26,326 bases of DNA from DCFW01 sp963790715 (GTDB taxonomy: Bacteria; Bacteroidota; Bacteroidia; Bacteroidales; Bacteroidaceae): assembly GCA_963790715.1 (NCBI GenBank), contig CAWBPN010000003.1:1-26326 (forward strand), given 5' to 3'. The first letter of the stretch is position 1. Every line of letters begins with the position of its first letter. Positions 18,717 through 24,868 of the stretch are shown one piece after another. A program made the translations under genes and the position numbers. The notes beneath the pieces were generated by a model. It was not told the DNA's origin, did not search any database, and saw only the letters and a program-made list of their open reading frames with translations.

Positions 18717-20258
18717 ATGCAGTATAGTTCACAATATAAACAGCTTGCTTTGGAAACTTTCAAGTCATCCCTTGAGAGCTTGCCCAAAAATAACCGCTGG
18801 GTAAAATTGGGTGATACTCTTCCTTGGGATGAGATCGAGAAGGTCTATAATGTCCGGCTGAACAATCAACATGGTGGCGCAAGCAATAAGCCTGCCAGAG
18901 TAATCATAGGTGCTTTGGTGGTAAAGCATAAGATGAACCTGTCAGACGAAGAGACAATCCAAGCCATACGTGAGAATCCCTATATGCAGTATATGCTAGG
19001 TTTAAGCGAGTTTACAGATAAGCCGGTATTTGATTCATCATTGTTCGTAACCATCCGCAAGCGTATCGGCAATGATGACTTCAACAATATGAGCGAGTCT
19101 CTACTGAAGTTACAACTCAAGATAGCAGAAGAGAAGAAGAAGGATCAGGACAACAATCCGAAAGGTACAGCAGCAGACAGCCCGACATCAGCATCCGAAG
19201 AGACTGATGAAGACCCGAACCATCAAGGAACACTGAAGGTGGATGCCACTTGCGCAGATGCAGAGATGAAATTCCCGACAGATCTGGACCTGGTACATGA
19301 CGGAGTAAAGGTGATCGACAGGATTATAGACCGCATCTGTGAGAAGTACGGGCTCCCCCGCCCCAAAACACATCTGAAAGAAATCCACTCAAGATATCTC
19401 AATGTCATCAAGTTGCGTTCAAAGTCTAAGAAGAAGATACATGGGTGCCTTGAATATCTATTGACAATGTTGTATCGCAATATCAGTACCTGTCTTGACA
19501 TCATCGGTAACCACACTACAGAAGTATTTGAGTCTCTCAATCCACATGACCGGAAGCTGTTTGTAACGGTTCTCAAGATGTATCATCAGCAGAAGGGGAT
19601 GTTCAAGTCTGGAATCCATGAATGCGCTGACCGTATCGTCAGTATCTTCCAACCTCATGTCAGACCCATAGTAAGAGGCAAGGCACGTAACAAAACTGAG
19701 TTCGGAGCAAAGATCGGTGCCTGCATAGTCAATGGCTACACCTTTATTGATCACCATAGCTGGGATGCTTATAATGAGTGTGAAGACTTGATACTCCACC
19801 TGAGAGCCTACAAGAAACGATTTGGCTGCCAGCCCAAGAAATTCGAAGCTGATAAAATCTATATGAACCGAAAGAATCGTCGTATTCTAAAGTTGTTGAA
19901 AATAGAAATAGCGGGAAAGCCCTTAGGACGTCCATCGAAGGATCAACTGACCAGGGTATATCAGGAGAAGATGGCTAAGAATGTTGGTGAGAGAAATGAA
20001 ATAGAAGCAACTTTCGGAACCGGCAAGAGAATCTACAGGGCCAACAATATCAGAGCAAAGTTGCCTGATACGGGTGAGTCATGGACATGTGCGTGCTATT
20101 TCACGAAAAACGTGATGAAGTTCCTAAGAGAACTTCTTCATAACCTTATTGAAATGCTGATTATCTTGAGAAATATCCAATCTGTGATTGCAAAATTTGG
20201 GAATCAAAACAAATCGGTCCCAAAATATACAATTCTCACGCCCAACTGGAATATATAA
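18717..20258 (+). CDS. IS5/IS1182-type DDE transposase
   Basis: A 513-aa transposase from the ATG at 18717; a GTG six codons upstream is rejected because the promoter -7 box runs into it. Numbered from that upstream GTG, an N-terminal DUF772-like region (about 40-125, with ARVIIGALVVKHKMNLSDEE) is followed by a charged linker (145-180). The catalytic core has candidate acidic residues Asp182 (KVDATCADA), Asp385 (FEADKIY) and Glu436 (RNEIEATFG). The frame is intact and the stop codon lies inside the right inverted repeat. Family membership within the IS5 superfamily is by resemblance. Confidence 0.92.
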   Translation: MQYSSQYKQLALETFKSSLESLPKNNRWVKLGDTLPWDEIEKVYNVRLNNQHGGASNKPARVIIGALVVKHKMNLSDEETIQAIRENPYMQYMLGLSEFTDKPVFDSSLFVTIRKRIGNDDFNNMSESLLKLQLKIAEEKKKDQDNNPKGTAADSPTSASEETDEDPNHQGTLKVDATCADAEMKFPTDLDLVHDGVKVIDRIIDRICEKYGLPRPKTHLKEIHSRYLNVIKLRSKSKKKIHGCLEYLLTMLYRNISTCLDIIGNHTTEVFESLNPHDRKLFVTVLKMYHQQKGMFKSGIHECADRIVSIFQPHVRPIVRGKARNKTEFGAKIGACIVNGYTFIDHHSWDAYNECEDLILHLRAYKKRFGCQPKKFEADKIYMNRKNRRILKLLKIEIAGKPLGRPSKDQLTRVYQEKMAKNVGERNEIEATFGTGKRIYRANNIRAKLPDTGESWTCACYFTKNVMKFLRELLHNLIEMLIILRNIQSVIAKFGNQNKSVPKYTILTPNWNI

Positions 20259-20273
20259 TTCAGCAGACCCTAT
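20256..20273 (-). repeat. IS right inverted repeat
   Basis: On the minus strand this reads ATAGGGTCTGCTGAATTA, one mismatch from the left repeat. It contains the transposase TAA stop (20256-20258) and is followed by the TTAC duplication at 20274-20277. Confidence 0.88.
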
Positions 20274-20455
20274 TTACAAAAAATAATCAATTAGGAGTAT
20301 AATCATGAATTTTATGTAAAATGGGGAAATCAAACAATTTTATTACAGAAATGTCTGTATAGGAAATGAAAGAAATCAATGGTGATGTATACTATATAAA
20401 TATACCTCATACACTAGTAAAGTTTCTATGGTGGCTTTTTGGTTTAGATTAAATT

Positions 20456-20489
20456 AAAACCACGGCCGTTTATCTATGGCCGTAGTTTT
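20456..20489 (-). terminator. Bidirectional intrinsic terminator
   Basis: AAAACCACGGCC (20456-20467) pairs with GGCCGTAGTTTT (20478-20489) with one mismatch around a 10-nt loop. The A-run on one side and T-run on the other let it work in both directions. It lies 48 nt past the CPBP stop on the minus strand. Before the IS inserted, it would also have served the converging two-component genes. Confidence 0.75.
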
Positions 20490-20536
20490 AGTATTATATT
20501 TGCTTATTATAAATAGGTCTATTAATATATTATTTT

Positions 20537-21469
20537 TTAATTTTCTCTTATAACAACCTTTTTGTTTATCACATTAAATTTCCATTTATATACCTGAGCC
20601 ATTATAATGATAAGTATAATTGCAAAAATTAAATTGGATATAAAATCCTGATAAGGATTATTCTGAGTCGTATAAAATAGAGAATCGGTCGGTAATGCAG
20701 AATCTTTATAATTAACGAGAAGTGATCCCAACATATTATTGGCCGTATGTGCACCGATAGCTAATTCTGCGCCATCATCCAGTATAGTCATCAGTCCAAA
20801 AGTCAATCCTATTAAAGCATAAGATGCCATCATTATTCCATAACCATATCCGGCACATTCCGGATTTGAAGAATGTCCAAAGGCAAAAATAATAGTTGGG
20901 AAAATCAATGCGCACCATCGACTTTTAGTCCATGAAGCAAAACCTTGCGCAAGATATCCACGGCAAATGAGTTCCTCATACGAAGTTTGAAAGATGAAAA
21001 GAAGTGAAATAAAAAACAAAGGAATAAACTTTTCCGGTTTGAATTGCCACACATAGATATTAGGACAAAATATATAATCTATTAAATAACCAACCAACAT
21101 CATGCCGCCCCAAAATGCAAATCCATGAAATAATCTTGACCAACGTATGTGATTTGTGCCGTTGATAACCTCTGTCCACTTTCGTCCATGAATAACTTTA
21201 ATCAAAATAATTAGGCATAATAACACTAAAGCAAATGCCAAAAGTTCAATAACTAAGGTCTCCTCTAAATTGTTATTTGACTTCAGCGTAACTTTGAAAG
21301 CGTGCCTAATAACATGCAAACTGTTACCAGTCCTAATATGCATATATAAATAATACGTCCATTCCAACATACCACATATAATACTTGCTCCAACAATACT
21401 GCCTACAATCGTTAATAAATACCACCACCATTTATTTCGTTTTGGTGTTACACTTTCCAAATGATTCAT
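20537..21469 (-). CDS. CPBP-family intramembrane metalloprotease (CAAX/ABI type)
   Basis: A 310-aa membrane protein with about eight hydrophobic segments. The three catalytic motifs of the family are intact: EExxxR (YEELICRGYL, Glu165-Glu166-Arg170), FxxxH (Phe195 to His199 in FAFGH) and HxxxN (His241 to Asn245 in AHTANN). In bacteria these proteins act as intramembrane proteases, often tied to bacteriocin immunity, surface-protein handling or membrane stress; no specific substrate can be read here. A GTTAT-N6-GTTAT site sits 22 bp upstream of its -7 box, matching the site of the next gene and similar to the array of the two-component system, so I infer control by that regulator. Confidence 0.92.
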   Translation of the reverse strand: MNHLESVTPKRNKWWWYLLTIVGSIVGASIICGMLEWTYYLYMHIRTGNSLHVIRHAFKVTLKSNNNLEETLVIELLAFALVLLCLIILIKVIHGRKWTEVINGTNHIRWSRLFHGFAFWGGMMLVGYLIDYIFCPNIYVWQFKPEKFIPLFFISLLFIFQTSYEELICRGYLAQGFASWTKSRWCALIFPTIIFAFGHSSNPECAGYGYGIMMASYALIGLTFGLMTILDDGAELAIGAHTANNMLGSLLVNYKDSALPTDSLFYTTQNNPYQDFISNLIFAIILIIIMAQVYKWKFNVINKKVVIREN

Positions 21470-21489
21470 ATTCGTATAATTTTTTGTTA

Positions 21490-21497
21490 CAAAAGTA
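21490..21497 (-). promoter_or_regulatory. -7 box of the CPBP protease gene
   Basis: Read on the minus strand this is TACTTTTG, 20 bp upstream of the ATG. The -33 region has no TTTG, which would suit a promoter needing an activator at the adjacent repeat site. Confidence 0.7.
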
Positions 21498-21519
21498 CTA
21501 AACTTCCTTTTTATGATTA

Positions 21520-21535
21520 GTTATTTATATGTTAT
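21520..21535 (-). promoter_or_regulatory. Candidate operator GTTAT-N6-GTTAT upstream of the CPBP gene
   Basis: The plus strand reads GTTATTTATATGTTAT: two GTTAT units 11 bp apart, ending 22 bp upstream of the -7 box on the minus strand. It agrees with the site at 22668-22683 at 14 of 16 positions. It is embedded in a 10-bp direct repeat TTATGATTAG (21511-21520 and 21532-21541, 21-bp step). Regulator binding is inferred. Confidence 0.6.
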
Positions 21536-21542
21536 GATTAGA

Positions 21543-22619
21543 TTAATGTGCTTTCATCATATTTTTCAACATATTCTCCACATAATCACTGTTGCGGGGA
21601 ATATATGTATCATTCCAATAAGGTGAAGTATAGCTCTGCCCATCCGGAACCTTATCGCTACTCGTCATCTTTATCTTCTTCACATCATCCTTGCTTACAT
21701 AATCATGCTCCTGAACGTAAAACTCTGAATATTCATCGACAATTATATCATGCTTTTTCCTCACCTTGGCTTCCCATTTTTGATATTCACTCTGACTTAT
21801 AAAGCCCGACCATGAAAAGGAATCATTTTTCAATTTAGCATAAACCGTACGAATATCTTTGTACCATGCTACACTAACTAAACCGAAAATAGATATTGAG
21901 AATTTATTACGCGGAGCCAGCATATTAATGCTCATAAGTTTGCGGTGCGAACTATCCGTTCTGACAGTTCCGGCTAAAATATCCTTAACCATTAAACGTC
22001 CGTCGCTCGTTATTTGATATTTGCCAAACTTTGTTTCTTTTGAAAATGGTTCATCAGAACTCATTTTAGGAACTTTAGTACCAAACAAATCCATGTTTTT
22101 CATCATAGACGTTGAATCTTTATCTTGAGAAGATTTTCTTTGAAAAGAGCGATATTCAAGAAGACGATGCTTAACACTGCCCCCGCTTATGGGTATGTAA
22201 TATTCAACAATCCCATCTGCATAGCAACTTAATGTGCTGTCATTCTTCTCCGAATTAACTTCGTAGTTTCTGAAATATCCCTTTAGCCGTATATAATCGG
22301 GATGCGATGCTTTGACTTCTATATCATTAAGATTATAGTTTAGCGGTTTCAGAAAAACCTCTTTAGGCACATCACTTACCTTGCCTTCGTATGTTTGGTA
22401 CGCTACATCCTGAATAGTTATTTCCGCATTCCCATCTGTCGGTAGTTTGATATATCCTGCCGTATCGGAATAGCATACCAACTGGGCTTCTTCGGTAACC
22501 GTGGCAAACGGAACAGGCTTTTTTGTTTCTTCGTCCAATATTCGTACTTGAGATTTTACGGCTGATGATACACCAAACAAACACAACAACAGCACAAAAA
22601 ATAATTTTGTCTTTCTCAT
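21543..22619 (-). CDS. Secreted CarboxypepD_reg-like domain protein of unknown role
   Basis: A 358-aa protein starting at the ATG at 22619. A longer frame to 22652 exists, but the promoter -7 box (22637-22644) lies inside it, so the shorter start is used. The N terminus MRKTKLFFVLLLCLFGVSSA is a signal peptide, so the protein is exported. Residues about 24-100 form a carboxypeptidase-regulatory-like beta-sandwich (VRILDEETKKPVPFATV ... SDTAGYIKLP), the fold at the N terminus of many Bacteroidota outer-membrane proteins. No TonB-dependent barrel follows; the remaining ~250 residues are soluble-looking and unrecognised. It is the last gene before a divergent promoter region and carries a GTTAT repeat site like that of the CPBP gene, suggesting the two respond to the same signal. 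Confidence 0.85.
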   Translation of the reverse strand: MRKTKLFFVLLLCLFGVSSAVKSQVRILDEETKKPVPFATVTEEAQLVCYSDTAGYIKLPTDGNAEITIQDVAYQTYEGKVSDVPKEVFLKPLNYNLNDIEVKASHPDYIRLKGYFRNYEVNSEKNDSTLSCYADGIVEYYIPISGGSVKHRLLEYRSFQRKSSQDKDSTSMMKNMDLFGTKVPKMSSDEPFSKETKFGKYQITSDGRLMVKDILAGTVRTDSSHRKLMSINMLAPRNKFSISIFGLVSVAWYKDIRTVYAKLKNDSFSWSGFISQSEYQKWEAKVRKKHDIIVDEYSEFYVQEHDYVSKDDVKKIKMTSSDKVPDGQSYTSPYWNDTYIPRNSDYVENMLKNMMKAH

Positions 22620-22636
22620 TTCTTTTAACTTTCTGA

Positions 22637-22644
22637 CAAAGGTA
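22637..22644 (-). promoter_or_regulatory. -7 box of the CarboxypepD_reg-like gene
   Basis: Read on the minus strand this is TACCTTTG, 18 bp upstream of the ATG at 22619. It decides the start codon. It is embedded in a 16-bp sequence that recurs in inverted orientation at the divergent glycosyltransferase promoter. Confidence 0.72.
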
Positions 22645-22667
22645 ACAAACAAATCAATACATGAAAA

Positions 22668-22694
22668 GTTATCGATATGTTATCTTTATGTTAA
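22668..22694 (-). promoter_or_regulatory. Candidate operator: three GTTAT/GTTAA units at 11-bp steps
   Basis: GTTAT (22668), GTTAT (22679) and GTTAA (22690) on the plus strand are spaced 11 and 11 bp. The array begins 23 bp upstream of the -7 box of the minus-strand gene, the same placement and orientation as the CPBP site. It could also influence the divergent glycosyltransferase promoter 62 bp to its right. Confidence 0.62.
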
Positions 22695-22755
22695 ACCATC
22701 GATGCTTAATGATACAAATGGGACAATAAATTCAACTTTTCTACAAAAAGTTTGT

Positions 22756-22763
22756 TACCTTTG
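22756..22763 (+). promoter_or_regulatory. -7 box of the glycosyltransferase gene
   Basis: TACCTTTG lies 22 bp upstream of the ATG at 22786. The surrounding 16 bp (22750-22765, GTTTGTTACCTTTGTC) are identical to the divergent promoter at 22635-22650 on the other strand. Confidence 0.7.
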
Positions 22764-22785
22764 TCTGTTATTTAGATTATATATT

Positions 22786-23845
22786 ATGAATAAGATAAGA
22801 AAACATACATTCAAGAAACGCGTCAACGTTATACGAAACGCGGTTATGGGACGTATCACAAAGTCAATCGGTGAACCGGATAAGGAGATGAACATTAAAG
22901 ACATCACTGTTAACAGAGTATTTATTTCCAAGCCGAACAGCCGGTTGGGAAACCAACTTTTAACAACTCCGTTGGTTCAGGAAGTTTCCAACCTTTATCC
23001 GTCGTGCAAGATAGACATCTTCGTGAGAGGATATATTGCCACTCCGGTATTCCAAAATTATCCCAACGTAAAACGTATAATCAAGTTACCCCAAAAACCG
23101 TTTAATAATGTATTCAAATACCTGTATGCATGGATTAAATTAAGAAAAAACAAGTACGATTTGGTTATCAACGTTGAGAACGGGTCATCGTCAGGCAAAA
23201 TTTCCACTAAAGTCGTAAAATCAAAGAGAATAATATATAATATTTTTGACGGGGAACTGAATTCTACATTCAGCGATTACACTCATAATGCTAAAACTCC
23301 GGTATACAACCTTAGAAAATGTTTCTACGGCGACATAAATCTATTCAAAGACAAACCCCTCCCTTTCCAGACCTAAAACTTGATTCGGTCGAGAGGGCTA
23401 ACGGAAGAATGCTCTTAAAGAAACTCGTCGACAATGACAAAAAGAATATATGCGTTTACACTTATGCTACCGGTGAAAAATGTTACACCGAAACATGGTG
23501 GACAAGTTTGTACAATATGCTAATGGAGAAATATGGCAATGAATACAATACTACGACAATTGACCCAAAGAAAAGATCTCTCAAATAGCGTTCAAGGCTC
23601 CGTCGTTTTACAGTAAAAATATCCGTGAGATTGCATCATTAGTGTCGAACACCAACTATTACATAAAGAGCGGTGATTGCGGCATGATGCACATGGCATG
23701 TGCAAGCGGTGTCACCACAATAGGTTTGTTTTCGGTAACCCGCATAAACGTTTATGGCCCTTACGGTAACGGGAGCATTTCAATAGATACGAACAATAAG
23801 AAAGTTGAAGATGTTATGAATGCCATTATCAGTGTCATATCGTAA
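22786..23845 (+). pseudogene. Family 9 glycosyltransferase (heptosyltransferase-like), broken by two frameshifts
   Basis: Read across three frames this gives a full-length (~350-residue) GT9 protein, the family that adds heptose or other sugars to lipopolysaccharide cores. The N-terminal part (22786 to about 23362) has SRLGNQLLTTPLVQEV and KYDLVINVENGS. The middle part (to about 23572) has NICVYTYATGEKCYTETWW. The C-terminal part (to 23845) has NYYIKSGDCGMMHMACASGV, the conserved nucleotide-sugar segment. Both breaks look like single-base losses in short runs: a C near 23363 (reading FPDLKLD resumes) and an A near 23572 (reading ISQIAFK resumes). The promoter and ATG are intact. Sequencing error in the runs is the alternative to a true pseudogene. 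The true start is the ATG at 22786, because a longer upstream frame crosses the promoter. Confidence 0.85.
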
Positions 23846-24040
23846 TATTTCACCGCTATTCTACAAATAAATATAATCTATTCATCTTTCAGAACACTGA
23901 CTGTATTTATCGGTGTTTCCGGCTGTACGGCTGACAACCTGAAGCCATCAGATTCGCTTAACAATTTTGCCATGAACTATTCAGGATTAGTTACGCAACA
24001 ATACATTAGTCTGGCAGGAAACAACACAATTGTTGAGTAA
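23846..24040 (+). pseudogene. Lipoprotein-like open stretch without a start codon
   Basis: A 64-codon open frame follows the glycosyltransferase stop in the same frame. It encodes a hydrophobic run ending in FIGVSGC, which looks like a lipobox, then a polar segment with DSLNNFAMNYSGLV. No start codon precedes the signal-like part, and a stop follows after about 40 residues of mature protein. It may be the truncated beginning of a surface lipoprotein. I cannot match it to a named family, and chance is possible. Confidence 0.25.
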
Positions 24041-24050
24041 TGAAAAATTC

Positions 24051-24181
24051 GATGCAGCATGAAAAAATCTGTTGTTACGTGTTTTTTCGACTCATGCTAG
24101 AAGAAAAAAAAGACACGCTTACGTGAAAAAAAAAGTTATGCTACGTCAGATTTTTTTTCATGCAGCATAACTTTTTTTTTT
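24051..24181. repeat. Multi-hairpin island with A/T tracts spaced about 22 bp
   Basis: Six A or T tracts of 6-10 nt have centres near 24064, 24084, 24106, 24130, 24154 and 24177, so the steps are about 20-25 bp, roughly two helical turns. Between them recur short words: ATGCAGCAT, CATGCT or ATGCT, TTACGTG (24075 and 24119) and ACGTCAG. Inverted pairs include a perfect 17-bp arm (24126-24142 with 24164-24180) and an imperfect outer pair (24054-24071 with 24147-24166). The design resembles an intergenic repeat element rather than a gene. Confidence 0.65.
24126..24180. terminator. Bidirectional terminator-like hairpin
   Basis: A run of nine A followed by GTTATGCT pairs perfectly with AGCATAAC followed by nine T (17-bp arms, 21-nt loop). 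The T-run downstream on either strand fits an intrinsic terminator for the glycosyltransferase unit. The long loop and weak GC content lower certainty. Confidence 0.5.
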
Positions 24182-24792
24182 CTACCATTAGATTTTTTAT
24201 ACTGATTTTCAGCAAGAATTCACTCCAAAACGTCAGACACATACACAGTTAGTACCTAAAAACTCGCTGGAAAAATATGTTAAACGTACTGGGAGACGAG
24301 AGCTCCGCCAGTATGAGACGAACGCCGATTCATTGACATTTTAATAAATTGCAAAGGTATTGTGCCGCAATGGCTATAAATATATAATATCGCAATGACA
24401 TGTCGCTAAGATATTGCAGCGTGCCAAAAGAGATGACATATTCGTACATAGGCAAACTTTATTTTTGCCAATATTGTTGTTTTGCAATTTTCTTTATTCC
24501 GGTAATTGCAAAAAATGAATATAATTTTACCCGATTTTGAGGCGAAATAAACTCTCCCAGCATGATTTTCGTTTTTTAGTTAAAATCATGAGTTGCTATT
24601 AAGTTAAATATCATCAACTTGCCAATGGCGCATCACCTGACTGAATGTGTCATTGGCATATCTTTCAGAATGGAGTATGCAGTTCTTCAGCCTGTCAGCC
24701 GGAAACGGCTATTAATAAAGGTTTACTGAAACATGAATAGCACTTTCAAAATAAAATATATTGGATTTATCTTGAAAATAATTCGTAAAAAG
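24182..24792. other. About 610 bp without a convincing gene
   Basis: A 50-codon open frame (24192-24344, ending in QYETNADSLTF) has no start and no recognised family; it may be the tail of a lost gene. The rest holds small perfect inverted repeats: TTTGCAATT with AATTGCAAA (24481-24489, 24504-24512), CATGATTTT with AAAATCATG (24561-24569, 24582-24590) and AGCCG-GAAA-CGGCT (24697-24710, a GNRA-capped hairpin). I assign no function to them. Confidence 0.5.
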
Positions 24793-24824
24793 CTTGACAT
24801 TGCTGTCTGAATTTTATACCTTTG
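24793..24824 (+). promoter_or_regulatory. Promoter of the VapE-like gene
   Basis: CTTG (24793-24796), a 20-bp spacer and TACCTTTG (24817-24824) fit the Bacteroidota consensus with one mismatch in the -33 box. It lies 45 bp upstream of the ATG at 24869. Confidence 0.7.
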
Positions 24825-24868
24825 TGGTATAAATTAACTGCTGAAATAATTAAAAAATAAATAAGTAA

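Larger units (their letters stand above)
18598..20273 (+). mobile_element. Insertion sequence, IS5/IS1182-type, complete (1676 bp)
   Basis: The element is bounded by 18-bp inverted repeats with one mismatch (18598-18615 and 20256-20273; outer ends ATAGGGT and ACCCTAT) and flanked by a TTAC duplication. It contains one intact DDE transposase with a strong Bacteroidota promoter. Both ends and the duplication are intact, so the insertion looks recent and the element may be active. It landed between the convergent response regulator and CPBP genes and breaks neither. The family assignment rests on the transposase and should be read as IS5 superfamily. Confidence 0.9.

Noticed and set aside
22620..22652. 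Longer start (22652) for the CarboxypepD_reg-like gene
   Set aside because: The -7 promoter box at 22637-22644 lies inside it, and the shorter start gives a clean signal peptide.
22702..22785. ATG at 22702 as the glycosyltransferase start
   Set aside because: The promoter at 22756-22763 falls inside this extension; the family N terminus fits the ATG at 22786.
24192..24344. A 50-codon open frame ending in QYETNADSLTF
   Set aside because: It has no start, no promoter and no family match I can recognise; it is noted only as a possible remnant.
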